Assembly (NCBI GenBank): GCA_028278625.1
Contig: JANQDY010000198.1
Span: 8,045 to 72,044 of the forward strand
Length of the DNA: 64,000 nucleotides
Reading direction: 5' to 3'
Origin: Thermodesulfobacteriota bacterium
GTDB taxonomy: Bacteria > Desulfobacterota > DSM-4660 > Desulfatiglandales > Desulfatiglandaceae
The notes beneath the pieces were generated by a model. That model made no database searches. It was not told where the DNA came from and was given only the letters and a program-made list of their open reading frames with translations. How positions within the stretch are numbered: position 1 is the first letter of the stretch; each line of letters begins with the position of its first letter. The position numbers were made by a program, and so were the translations under genes. Positions 52,470-61,447 of this stretch are shown here, one piece after another.

Positions 52470-55322
52470 CTATTCTTCGTCCAATGCTTGTCGAATCGTA
52501 TGGGCAAGCTCGCCTCTGATAAAAGGCTTCATGACAAATCTTTTGATACCCAGTTCTTTAGCCTTTTTTTCATCCATTTCATGGCTGAAACCTGTGCAAA
52601 GCACGATTGGAATATCCGTCCTTATGGCCATAAATTCTTTGGCGAGAATTTCACCGGTCATATTGGGCATTGTCATATCTGATACGACAATATCAAATTT
52701 GGCCGGTTCTTTTCTAAAAATTTGGAGGGCCTCCAAAGCGCTGGTTTTTGCTTCCACCTTGTAGCCCAAGCTTTCTAACATCTGAGCACCAATGTCTGTT
52801 AAAGCTGCTTCATCATCCACAAGGAGAATACTCTCATTACCCGTAGGGAGTTCTTCAGACGTCACGGTTTCTTCATTGTGGTCTTTTTCCAGTTCAGGTA
52901 GGAACACATGAAAAGTCGTCCCTTTGTCCTCCTCGCTGTATACTCTTATTGTCCCGCCGTGATCTTTCACAATCCCATGAACAACGGAAAGTCCCATGCC
53001 AGTACCTGTGCCAACTTCCTTTGTCGTGAAATAAGGGTCAAATACTTTGCCCAGTATATCAGCCCCGATTCCGTGGCCATTGTCGCTGACGGTTAACCGG
53101 ATGTATTTGCCTGTAGCCAGTTCCGGCATCTCTTTTGCGCAGTCCGTATCAATATGGACACTTGCAAGACCCAACTGTAACAGGCTTCCCATCTTTTCCA
53201 TGGCTTGAGCTGCATTGGTGCAAAGGTTGATCAATATTTGATGAATCTGAGTTGGATCACCAAGAATCATGGCCTTTTCAATGGTAATGCTTTGCTGAAT
53301 ATTGATGGTCGTGGGAATAGACGCTCTGATCAACTTAATGACTTCCTTTAAGATTGGTTTGATATCGATGGGTTTCAATTGGTTTTCTTCCTGCCGGCTG
53401 AAAGCCAGAATCTGGTTTACCATATCCTTTGCGCGCATACACGCCTGCAAGGCTTTGTCTAAGTTGGAATGAGCAGCGTTTTTCCGCTCTAAAAGAAATG
53501 TTGCAAGCTCCAAATTACCTATAATAATTCCTAATATATTATTGAAATCATGGGCTATGCCGCCGGCGAGGACGCCAATGGCTTCCATTTTGTGGGCTTG
53601 TCGAAGTTGCGATTCCAATTCGTTTTTTACGAGTTCAGCCTGTTTTCGTTCGGTGATGTTCCTTGAAATTGCCCGAACCCCAACAATGGTCCCATCAGAT
53701 ACTCGAGGTACGGCGTTTACCTCTATGTCAATTCTTCCTCCATGCTTCGTTACCATGGCGGTCTCATGTCCTTCAACAATACGGCCGCTGAGGACTTTTT
53801 TGATCGTTTCACTTGCCACGGATCGATAATCAGGATAAATCATTTCAATCAGAGGCTTTCCCAAGTACTCCTCCCTTGTATATCCCATGGTTGTCAACTC
53901 TATGGGATTGGCATCAATGATTATCCCTTTTGAATCGATAATATGGATCATATCCAAGGCATCATCGAAGAGACTTCGATATTTTGTCTCGCTTCGCTCG
54001 AGCGTCTCATTTGCACGTTTACGCTCCAAAGTGCTGGAGAAAATTTCTCCCAATAGACGAAGAAGAAGAATATCTTCCTTGGACCATGATCTCTTTTGCC
54101 GGACCGCGTCAAATCCCACAAATCCGCATAGGTTCCGTCCGTAGACCATTGGAAAACAAACCAGCGACTGAATGCCCTCCTCCTGCCATTCCTTTTTCTC
54201 CGCCCGAGCCTCCTGCGGCAAATTCGCCACGCTTGGAACATGAACGGTCTTAAGCTGACTCATCTGTTCCGTAAACCAAGGCAGGGAGTCAACAGGCAAT
54301 TTCTGAAGCCTGGCCATCTGAGGCTCAATTCCTTTGTCGCACCACTCATGGGAATTGCTCATGACCCTCTTTTCCTCGGAATACTGAAACACATAGCTTC
54401 GATCCGCACCTACAAAACTGCCCACTCTGGCCAAGGCCCGATGAATGGCCTCGTCGGTTGATTCGAAACCAAGCTCAATAAACTCGCGGGATATATCAGC
54501 CACAATCATATCCATTTCTATCCGATGCTTTAGCCTGGCGGTCATGGTATTGAAAGCGGTGGCCAGAGCCCCTATTTCATCACGGCCGAACCCTTCCGCG
54601 TTTCTCGAAAGATTTCCCTCACTGATTGCCCGGACGTTTGACACGAGTGCATTGATGGGCCTGATAATACTGACGACGGTCAGAAATGCCGCCAATGGAC
54701 CCAAGCATAGGGAAGCCAGGGCGGTGAGGATCCAATATGTACGAAGAAGACGTTGAGACCTGATGGAATCGGCCACGGATTGATCCACGTGGTTTCTGAT
54801 GTCGGCGCCCAGTTCGAACGTCTTCTCCATGAATCGACGTTCCAAAGAAGCAAGATCGTTGTGTCTCAGAAACTGTGCATGTGCCCATCGCCCCTTTTTG
54901 ACAATCGCCATCAGTTTATCGACAATCCTCTCTAACTCGGCGCCCAGGGACAGCAAGCCCAGTTCCAGCCCCCCGTTTTTTGACATTGCAGGTAGGCTGT
55001 CGTCTTCGTACCGAACCCGGAAGGCTGTCAATTGCTGGTTGAAATAGATCAAATCACCCTTCAATCGTCGCTCGATGAGCCCCATTTGACGCGTTAAAAG
55101 CATATTGTCAATGGTGGCAACCACCGCCCGAGAACCATCTTTTAGGTTTTCGATAAGTTCTATCTGCTCGGCACCCCTGTGCATGTCACCAACAGTCCTT
55201 TCGACGGATCTCGTAAATAGCAGACCCGTGCCACTGCCGCCCAATACCAGCAGGACCATCAAGGTAAAACCCAGCACGGTGCGTTGTTTAATGGACAGGC
55301 GTTGTAGAAACATCCATCTCAC
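52470..55322 (-). CDS. Hybrid sensor histidine kinase (HAMP-GAF-PAS-HisKA-HATPase-REC)
   Basis: 950 residues. Two transmembrane helices (about 13-35 and 201-224) flank a helical periplasmic region; a HAMP follows, then a GAF domain (VGADRSYVFQYSEEKRV ... SLVCFPMVYGRNLCGFVG), a PAS domain (YRSLFDDALDMIHIIDSKG), the H-box GVLAGGIAHDFNNIL, a HATPase domain (NGHGIGADILGKVF, GTGMGLSVVHGIV) and a C-terminal receiver (LLVDDEAAL, VSDMTMPNMTG). Downstream by 25 bases of the periplasmic binding protein gene, so the two probably form a ligand-sensing pair as LuxP and LuxQ do. Confidence 0.88.
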   Translation of the reverse strand: MRWMFLQRLSIKQRTVLGFTLMVLLVLGGSGTGLLFTRSVERTVGDMHRGAEQIELIENLKDGSRAVVATIDNMLLTRQMGLIERRLKGDLIYFNQQLTAFRVRYEDDSLPAMSKNGGLELGLLSLGAELERIVDKLMAIVKKGRWAHAQFLRHNDLASLERRFMEKTFELGADIRNHVDQSVADSIRSQRLLRTYWILTALASLCLGPLAAFLTVVSIIRPINALVSNVRAISEGNLSRNAEGFGRDEIGALATAFNTMTARLKHRIEMDMIVADISREFIELGFESTDEAIHRALARVGSFVGADRSYVFQYSEEKRVMSNSHEWCDKGIEPQMARLQKLPVDSLPWFTEQMSQLKTVHVPSVANLPQEARAEKKEWQEEGIQSLVCFPMVYGRNLCGFVGFDAVRQKRSWSKEDILLLRLLGEIFSSTLERKRANETLERSETKYRSLFDDALDMIHIIDSKGIIIDANPIELTTMGYTREEYLGKPLIEMIYPDYRSVASETIKKVLSGRIVEGHETAMVTKHGGRIDIEVNAVPRVSDGTIVGVRAISRNITERKQAELVKNELESQLRQAHKMEAIGVLAGGIAHDFNNILGIIIGNLELATFLLERKNAAHSNLDKALQACMRAKDMVNQILAFSRQEENQLKPIDIKPILKEVIKLIRASIPTTINIQQSITIEKAMILGDPTQIHQILINLCTNAAQAMEKMGSLLQLGLASVHIDTDCAKEMPELATGKYIRLTVSDNGHGIGADILGKVFDPYFTTKEVGTGTGMGLSVVHGIVKDHGGTIRVYSEEDKGTTFHVFLPELEKDHNEETVTSEELPTGNESILLVDDEAALTDIGAQMLESLGYKVEAKTSALEALQIFRKEPAKFDIVVSDMTMPNMTGEILAKEFMAIRTDIPIVLCTGFSHEMDEKKAKELGIKRFVMKPFIRGELAHTIRQALDEE

Positions 55323-55347
55323 TGGGCGATTCCTTTGATTGAAAACT

Positions 55348-56304
55348 TCATTTGGTAATCAGTGCAAGGTCAACGGACACGGACTTGGGAACGGATGCAC
55401 CATTCAGGTACTTGACAGCCAATTCTACCCCCAAACGACCCATTTCCCCGGGGCGCTGCGCAACGGTGGCCAGGAGATCACCACTTTCCAACGCCTTAAT
55501 CGCGTCTTCAATTGCGTCAAAACCGACAAACTTGATCTCTTTGGCACGCCCGGCTTCTTTGGCGGCTTGGATTGCTCCAAGGATCATATCGTCGTTATGA
55601 GCGAACACACCGTCAATCTCGGAGTTTTGGGCCAAGATTCGAGAAAAAGCGGTCTTCGCTTCAGTTCTATTGAAATTGGCAGTTTCCCGAGCTACGACTT
55701 CAATATCGGGAAATTGAGCCATCGCTTGGTTAAATCCCGCCCCCCGATTGCGAGCGGCCGAGGAACCGGGAGTGCCCATCAGTTCCACAATTTCCCCTTT
55801 TCTTTGAAGCGCTTCCCCAAGATACTCTCCTGCCATTTTGCCACCCGCAAGATTGTCAGATGCGATATGGGAAACGATTGAATCACCGGGCGCACTTCTG
55901 TCAATGGTGAACACGGGAATGCCTGCGGTCTTTGCGGCTTCAAGCTCAGACATAACAGCGTCGCTGACAGGGTTTAACAGCAGTGCGCTCACCCGCCCAT
56001 CGATCAAAGAACGGATTTGCCGAACCTGTGTTTCGACATCGTCATGGGCGTACCGTATAACCACCTCCGCGTTCAAGCTTTTGGCGGCTTCTCTGGCTCC
56101 CTTCACCAGCGAAATGAAGAACGGCGTGTCCTCTGCCATACAAAGTAGCATGCCAATCACAACACTGAGTGGTTTTTGAGGTTCGGATTTCCGTGGCGTT
56201 TCATTACAGCCATCCAGCACCAGGCCAAGGAACAAAAACATGATCAGGAGAAATGTAAGCTTCCGTAGATTAACGATGTTGCTGCTCGGTATCTTTTTCA
56301 GCAT
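55348..56304 (-). CDS. Periplasmic sugar-type binding lipoprotein (RbsB/LuxP-like)
   Basis: 318 residues. A signal sequence ends LVLDGC, a lipobox-like site. The mature part is a Peripla_BP_4 fold: VVIGMLLCMAEDTPFFISLVKGAREAA, ALLLNPVSDAVMSELEAAKTAGIPVFTID, GAGFNQAMAQFPDIEVV, GVFAHNDDMILGAIQAAKEAG. No ABC permease or ATPase gene is near; instead a hybrid kinase follows on the same strand, which points to a sensory role. Confidence 0.85.
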   Translation of the reverse strand: MLKKIPSSNIVNLRKLTFLLIMFLFLGLVLDGCNETPRKSEPQKPLSVVIGMLLCMAEDTPFFISLVKGAREAAKSLNAEVVIRYAHDDVETQVRQIRSLIDGRVSALLLNPVSDAVMSELEAAKTAGIPVFTIDRSAPGDSIVSHIASDNLAGGKMAGEYLGEALQRKGEIVELMGTPGSSAARNRGAGFNQAMAQFPDIEVVARETANFNRTEAKTAFSRILAQNSEIDGVFAHNDDMILGAIQAAKEAGRAKEIKFVGFDAIEDAIKALESGDLLATVAQRPGEMGRLGVELAVKYLNGASVPKSVSVDLALITK

Positions 56305-56698
56305 TTTCTCTCCATGGCCTATCCTCAGCCTTTTTGCTCACTTCGATCGGAAACGCTGACGGGTAGGGCAACATGCTAAAAGGTGGGATACATCTTATTT
56401 TCCATTTTTTTCAAAACTTTTTGAAGAATTGGATGTCTAACGAAAAAGGGGACGCCACGCGTGACGTTCCATGGTTTTCCAGCGATTGGCCGTCTCAATT
56501 AATACAAGAGAAAATGAAGGATTTTTTGTGGTAATTTCTTACTCTGGATTTTTAGCCATTGGGTACAATCGAATGCCTATACTGGCAATATACATTCTAA
56601 GAAAATTCGATGTCAATGCGTAAAAGTCAGATGAGAACTTACCGAACTGCAGATTCAGGGGAGCAATGGGCCTCGAACAAAGTCGATTATTGCACCCG
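56305..56698. other. Gene-free stretch with dyad symmetries
   Basis: About 390 bases between the binding-protein gene and the MarR-GNAT gene. TTCAAAA-CT-TTTTGAA (56410-56425) and the 22-bp dyad at 56449-56470 are the only structures noted. No gene is seen. Confidence 0.5.
56449..56470. promoter_or_regulatory. 22-bp imperfect palindrome, possible operator
   Basis: The sequence is centred on CACGCGTG (56456-56463) and nine of eleven half-site positions are symmetrical. A central CG is typical of LacI-type operators. It lies 145 bases upstream of the binding-protein start. Confidence 0.3.
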
Positions 56699-57607
56699 TT
56701 AATCCAGATCAAGCACCCAGCATTCTTCGGTGAGACGCCGCCCCCACACCCGGCTGGCCTTTGTCTGTTCCAGCCGGAATCCGGCGCTCTGGTAGATTTG
56801 GCGGGCAGCCTGGAGGAAATCAATGGTCCAAAGCATCACGGACCGGTATCCTTTCTCCTTTGAAAACCTCACGGCTTCGGCCACCAGCTGTTTTCCGATT
56901 CCCATTTTCCGGTGCCGGGGCTCAACAATAAGCCATCGCAGCTGGGCGGTGAGATCATTGTGTCGCACGATTCCCACGGATCCGGCAAAGCCGCCCTGTA
57001 TTTCGGCAATCCATAAGTGCTCCCTGTCTGATATGGTTTGGATGAAGTTGGCCATTCCCAGGGCCACATAGGCATCAAATTCGTGATTAAACCCGTATTC
57101 ATGTGAATAAATCACCCCATGGCGGTGGATGACATAACCGATGTCTCCGGGCCGGTGGGATCTGATGGTCACCAGGTTTGCCCCTTTTTTTTCGGGCTCC
57201 AGAACCTGTTCAATGGCATCCATGGCGGCTATCAGTTCATTGATCTCTTCCGACTTTAACCCCCGGACCATTTCTTCAATCCGGGCGTTCGATTTTTTTC
57301 TCAGTTCCTCATAGGCCGCTTTTCCCAAAGAGGTGAGATGCACAAACTGCTTTCTGCCATCTTGGGGCGAAGGCGTTCGGCGGATCAACCCCATGGTTTT
57401 AAACTTGCTGATGACTTTACTCACATAATCAGGTGTCAGTCCCAGTTTCCGGCCAAGATCGGCGGCGTAGAGTGGCGCACAATGGTTGAGTTCAAACAGA
57501 AATCTGGCCTGAACCAGGGAATATTCACTGCCCAGAAAACGGTTGGTGATCAATCCTATTTTGTGGGTGTAAAACCGGTTGAATGCTCTGATGCGGTTTG
57601 TGGCCAT
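56699..57607 (-). CDS. MarR-type regulator fused to GNAT acetyltransferase
   Basis: 302 residues. The first 145 are a MarR winged helix (YAADLGRKLGLTPDYVSKVISKFKTMGLI). The rest is a GNAT fold with LIVEPRHRKMGIGKQLVAEAVRFSKEKG as the acetyl-CoA loop. Bifunctional proteins of this kind are widespread; the acetylated target is unknown. Starts at ATG 57607. Paired dyads just upstream (57678-57711) may be its autoregulatory site. Confidence 0.88.
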   Translation of the reverse strand: MATNRIRAFNRFYTHKIGLITNRFLGSEYSLVQARFLFELNHCAPLYAADLGRKLGLTPDYVSKVISKFKTMGLIRRTPSPQDGRKQFVHLTSLGKAAYEELRKKSNARIEEMVRGLKSEEINELIAAMDAIEQVLEPEKKGANLVTIRSHRPGDIGYVIHRHGVIYSHEYGFNHEFDAYVALGMANFIQTISDREHLWIAEIQGGFAGSVGIVRHNDLTAQLRWLIVEPRHRKMGIGKQLVAEAVRFSKEKGYRSVMLWTIDFLQAARQIYQSAGFRLEQTKASRVWGRRLTEECWVLDLD

Positions 57608-57677
57608 TCTGTTGCCCCCCTGAATTTAGGCGTTGATCAATGCTAGCAGTATTTTAGTGAAAATGTCAACTATATAC

Positions 57678-57711
57678 TTGAAAACTTCAACTAATTTGAT
57701 TGAAATAATCA
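57678..57711. promoter_or_regulatory. Two adjacent dyads, possible MarR operator
   Basis: TTGAA-AAC-TTCAA (57678-57690) and TGATT-GAAAT-AATCA (57697-57711) lie 70-105 bases upstream of the MarR-GNAT start. AT-rich dyads of this size suit MarR dimers. Confidence 0.3.
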
Positions 57712-57784
57712 GTATACCAAGGACCATGAGGAAGCAAGCCAAAAAAAAACGTCGATTTCTTCCCGGCACGACCCGTCGGGGCGA

Positions 57785-58576
57785 TTAACTATCGGCCGGT
57801 CGGGGAGAACAGAGGATGTGCCCGTGCATTTCCCCGATCATGTGCGGTTCAATCCATTTTCCGGCTTCAACGTGGTAAATACGATAGCCGCGATCGGTCA
57901 AAAAGCCATAGATGCGGTGAAGATCGTTGGTATAATGAACTTCTATGAACAATTCGGGCCGGCTTTCCAGAAGTACTCTTTTCATCCCTTTGAGTACATT
58001 ATACTCAAACCCTTCAACGTCCATTTTCACAAAATCGGGCAAGGGAATTCCCCTCTGGTCCACGAAGTCGTCCAAAGAATAGACCCGTGCCCGGACCGTA
58101 TGGGTCTCCATGTGGTTCAGGCGGGCGACAACCTGGGGTGAAAATGTTCCCATGCCCAATTGTTGGTAAGAAAAGGTAAGAATGCGCTCTTCCGTTTGGG
58201 CGCCGATCCCCACATTGTGGGGAAATAGATTGGAAAATCCGTTTAACTTTCTGTTTTTTAAGACAAACTTATAAAGATAAGGGTTCGGTTCAAAGGTGTG
58301 TACGCTACCGCCGGGTCCTGAGGCATGGGCAAAAAATACGGAGAAAAGGCCCAAATGTCCACCGATGTCATAGATGGTTTTGCCGGTAAAATCCTTCCTT
58401 TTCAAGAATATCTCTTCCCGGGTATCAGGAAAGAAAAGGTTCCTATAAGTGAGTGCCCCCTTTGCCTTTAAGCCTGCGGCGATGCCGTTCCACAGTTTTA
58501 CGGGAATTCTGGTGCTGATCGGTTCAAAGAGCCGGCGAATGCTCATTTCGACGGACTTAAGAAACGTGGCTGCCAT
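57785..58576 (-). CDS. FkbM family methyltransferase
   Basis: 263 residues from the ATG at 58576 (GAGG nine bases upstream); a longer frame to 58648 is less likely. YDIGGHLGLFSVFFA is the SAM motif, VHTFEPNPYLYKFVLKN follows, and PDFVKMDVEGFEYNVLKGM is the FkbM hallmark. It probably O-methylates a sugar or lipid-linked compound. Confidence 0.85.
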   Translation of the reverse strand: MAATFLKSVEMSIRRLFEPISTRIPVKLWNGIAAGLKAKGALTYRNLFFPDTREEIFLKRKDFTGKTIYDIGGHLGLFSVFFAHASGPGGSVHTFEPNPYLYKFVLKNRKLNGFSNLFPHNVGIGAQTEERILTFSYQQLGMGTFSPQVVARLNHMETHTVRARVYSLDDFVDQRGIPLPDFVKMDVEGFEYNVLKGMKRVLLESRPELFIEVHYTNDLHRIYGFLTDRGYRIYHVEAGKWIEPHMIGEMHGHILCSPRPADS

Positions 58577-58699
58577 GGAAAACATCCTCGCTTTTGTCTG
58601 AACCGAGCATGGAAGGGGCGGCGGTTCGTTTATGAGCAACCATGTCACGCCATACCGGAACCGGCCCGTTTAAACTGAAAATGGCCGGTGAGTGCAGAT

Positions 58700-58766
58700 T
58701 CACCCACCGCCGCGGTGAAGGGAAAAGATGGTGATGGTATCCCCCATCCCATTGTCCGGAATCAGG
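58700..58766 (-). pseudogene. 3-prime remnant of a MoaD/ThiS-like gene
   Basis: Just after the stop of the hydrolase gene, the minus strand reads GDTITIFSLHRGGG and a stop at 58702-58700, the C-terminal tail of a MoaD/ThiS protein. The intact gene at 60070 ends GDAVTIFTLHCGG, and about 42 bases of the two are roughly three-quarters identical by eye. Only the end of the gene survives here; no start or N-terminal part is found, so it is a fragment. Confidence 0.55.
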
Positions 58767-60029
58767 CTAAAGGTGTTTTTCCACCCAGTTCAGTATCCTC
58801 TCCCCGGAGATCATAACCGCTCCCATCTGACAGTGCTGATCGGCCCCTTCCTCGGCCCTGAACAGCATGTATTCCTTCGGGCACTTTAGGGCATCGTACA
58901 GTTTTTTCGCCTGCCCGGGCAACTCAACATCATTTTCGGAATCGCAGATCAGCATTTTGCAGTCTATTTTGACGGCATGCTCTTTCAAGGAGTAGGCCTT
59001 CAACAAGTGAATGAATTTGCTGGGCGATCCCGCCTTGAATGTGAACATGCCATTGTTGAAAAACCATCCATTGATACGGCCTGCTTCTATCTCTTTTTGA
59101 ACATTGTCATCAAAAATCCTTGCAGCGTTTTCGTCATTGATCATCTTCTCTGTTCCGGGCGGACACTTCTTGAGGGTATTTTCATACATGTCATAGATCC
59201 CTCCGTTGGCAACACAGACCTTGATCCGTTTCTCAAAAGCGACGGCCCGGGGTGCCAAATATCCCCCAAAACTGATCCCGATCAATCCGATTCTACCCGT
59301 ATCCGTTGTGGGTAGTTGAAGCGCGTAATCGACCACAGGGGTGATAACCGTTTCCCAGTCAGGACGAAAGGGTATGCCCTGTTTCCGGATCATTTCTCCC
59401 TGCCCTGGGCCTTCGAAGAGCAGGCAGTTGAAACCTCTTTTAAGGGCAAGTTTGCCGATTTCAAAATAGAGCTCTTCAGCGGTTCCGTCGAATCCGGTGT
59501 GAATGATCAGTAACGGCCTATTCACCTCCGATTCATCCACAAGGCACAGGTAGGCGGGTAATGTGGTGTTCAGAAACGGTATCCTCAGGTATTTGATGGG
59601 ATGGCTGCAATAGGGGATTGCCTTTTGAAAACATGAGCGGCTTTTTGCCCAGGTTTTCAGGATTCTGCTGTCCTTCGGGTTTCCGTGCAAGAAGAATTCG
59701 GCTGTTCTGTAGTAGCCTGATGCCCTGAAGTAGGCCTCTCTGGCACTGATCTTGTGGCCGGCCACAAGAAAACGATCCCCAAGGGTTTCAAGACCCATGG
59801 CGGTTTTATGCCACTCCCTGAACCAGCTGTCCTTGTTGCCGTCTTCGATCCTGTAGGCGGTTATCAAACATTCGTTGATATCGGCACCACCGGTACTGCT
59901 GTAACCGAGGGTTCTGATAAACTCGAATGAGAATTGATGGTCTTCAAAACGGCAGAATTGTGCTTGGGCATGGAAGCATGGGGTAAACACAGCAAGCAAC
60001 CCGATTATTGCGGAAAGTCTGATCTTCAT
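58767..60029 (-). CDS. Secreted alpha/beta hydrolase, FrsA/dipeptidyl peptidase-like
   Basis: 420 residues from the ATG at 60029, which gives a signal peptide (MKIRLSAIIGLLAVF, cleavage near AQA). The nucleophile elbow GLIGISFGGYLAPRA places Ser near residue 245, with RPLLIIHTGFDGTAEELYFE upstream; the catalytic His lies in GADQHCQMGA. It resembles FrsA/acetyl-xylan-type esterases. The longer frame to 60110 overlaps the MoaD-like gene. Its place between the MoaD gene and a MoaD remnant suggests insertion or rearrangement. Confidence 0.75.
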   Translation of the reverse strand: MKIRLSAIIGLLAVFTPCFHAQAQFCRFEDHQFSFEFIRTLGYSSTGGADINECLITAYRIEDGNKDSWFREWHKTAMGLETLGDRFLVAGHKISAREAYFRASGYYRTAEFFLHGNPKDSRILKTWAKSRSCFQKAIPYCSHPIKYLRIPFLNTTLPAYLCLVDESEVNRPLLIIHTGFDGTAEELYFEIGKLALKRGFNCLLFEGPGQGEMIRKQGIPFRPDWETVITPVVDYALQLPTTDTGRIGLIGISFGGYLAPRAVAFEKRIKVCVANGGIYDMYENTLKKCPPGTEKMINDENAARIFDDNVQKEIEAGRINGWFFNNGMFTFKAGSPSKFIHLLKAYSLKEHAVKIDCKMLICDSENDVELPGQAKKLYDALKCPKEYMLFRAEEGADQHCQMGAVMISGERILNWVEKHL

Positions 60030-60069
60030 ATGCCACAAGGTCCTGTGGGAAATGAATCGGTTGGCGGCA

Positions 60070-60354
60070 TCATCCGCCACAGTGAAGGGTAAAGATGGTA
60101 ACCGCGTCACCTTCTTCCAGGTGCGTGTCGAGCCATTTTAGATGGATGATGAAGCGGCCGTTCTTGGTGACGGCCACATTCGGTTTTAAACGGAGATCTT
60201 TGTTAAAAAAAGTGTCCTCCGGGCACCCCGTATCCCGGCAGAGGCGGTAGAGCAGTTCCCGGACATTGGTCTCTTCAGATACTTCCAAAGGATGAGGGTC
60301 CGGGAGCTTGAGGGCCTCCTTGAATCTTCCTTTTAGGTGTACGTCTATTTTCAA
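60070..60354 (-). CDS. MoaD/ThiS family sulfur-carrier-like protein
   Basis: 94 residues of the ubiquitin-like MoaD/ThiS fold, ending with the carboxyl-terminal Gly-Gly (LHCGG) that is thiocarboxylated in such proteins. MKIDVHLKGRFKEALKLPDP opens the fold and LEEGDAVTIF precedes the tail. Within a molybdenum hydroxylase operon it may serve cofactor sulfuration or molybdopterin synthesis. No MoaE or activating enzyme is in view. Confidence 0.8.
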   Translation of the reverse strand: MKIDVHLKGRFKEALKLPDPHPLEVSEETNVRELLYRLCRDTGCPEDTFFNKDLRLKPNVAVTKNGRFIIHLKWLDTHLEEGDAVTIFTLHCGG

Positions 60355-60462
60355 TGGAATGGTTCCTCATCAAACGTCGGTGCATAAACCCTGAACAAAA
60401 AGTACGACTGGACAGGCGGAAACCATTCCGCAGGTCCAGTCGCCTTAATCTATAAAAAAGAC

Positions 60463-61437
60463 CTAAGAACAGGCCAGAATGGCGTTTTTCACCAGTGCAC
60501 GGGCCGCCTCCACAATGTAGGCATTATCCGCCAGCGGTTTGGCGCCTTTAACCGCTGCGCTCCCCGCGGCTTCCGCAACTTCCCCGTTGATCTCCTTGCC
60601 CATGATCGTTTCTTCGGCGCCCAGGGCCCTGTACGGTTTCACCCAGACGGCATTTAAGCAGATCCTGGCGGCGGAGACCTTTCCATCGGTGGTGGTGATC
60701 ATGGCGGCGCAGTTGACAATGGGAAAGTCGATCGATTTTCTCAAGGCAAACTTCAAGAAGGCGCTTTTGGTACCCTCCGCCGGCGCGGGTATCCGGATCT
60801 CGCTGACGACTTCATCTCGTGCCAACACCGTGGTTTTAGAGACCTCCACCTGAAAGAAATCCTCGGCCTTTACGGTCCGTTTGGAGGTCCTGATGTGAGC
60901 GTCCATGGCGATGAGCGCGGGGGCCGTGTCGCTGGGGTGCACGGCAATGCACCCTTCTTCCACGCTCCCGCCGAAGATGGAGTGATATCTGGTGTCCCCT
61001 TTGAGGGCATAGCAGCGGCCGCCCCCTTTCCTTAAGCAAGGGAAACGGTTTTCCGGATTCCGGTAATACCAGCAGCGAATGTCCTGGCAGATGTTTCCGC
61101 CGATGGTTCCCATCTCCCGAAGATGGGGAGAGGCGGTCCGTCGGGCCGCTTCCGCAAGGGCCGGGTACCTGGATCCCACAATATCATTGTGCGCAATGTC
61201 TTCCAGGATGGCCAGCGGCCCCAGTCTCAAGAACCCGCCTTCTTCCCTGATCTCGTCGAGGCCGGGGACGGTTTTGAGGTTAATCAGCGCCTCGGGATAG
61301 GTGGGCAGTATCCGGTCCTTCATTTTGCCCAAGATATCGGTTCCGCCGGCGATGAGGGCGGCCTTGCCCTGATACCGCTCAAGAAGTGAAACGGCCTCCT
61401 CTATGGTCGATGCATTGAAATGCGTAAATGTTTTCAT
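60463..61437 (-). CDS. Molybdenum hydroxylase, FAD-binding subunit with extra cysteines
   Basis: 324 residues of the CoxM/XdhB family: FAD loops AALIAGGTDILGKMKD and GTIGGNICQD, then a Cys-rich stretch CQDIRCWYYR ... CLRKGGGRCYAL with four Cys, which may hold an additional Fe-S cluster as in 4-hydroxybenzoyl-CoA reductase. It passes electrons from the Fe-S subunit to the acceptor. Located between the molybdenum subunit and the MoaD-like gene. Confidence 0.85.
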   Translation of the reverse strand: MKTFTHFNASTIEEAVSLLERYQGKAALIAGGTDILGKMKDRILPTYPEALINLKTVPGLDEIREEGGFLRLGPLAILEDIAHNDIVGSRYPALAEAARRTASPHLREMGTIGGNICQDIRCWYYRNPENRFPCLRKGGGRCYALKGDTRYHSIFGGSVEEGCIAVHPSDTAPALIAMDAHIRTSKRTVKAEDFFQVEVSKTTVLARDEVVSEIRIPAPAEGTKSAFLKFALRKSIDFPIVNCAAMITTTDGKVSAARICLNAVWVKPYRALGAEETIMGKEINGEVAEAAGSAAVKGAKPLADNAYIVEAARALVKNAILACS

Positions 61438-61447
61438 GCTGTCCCCC

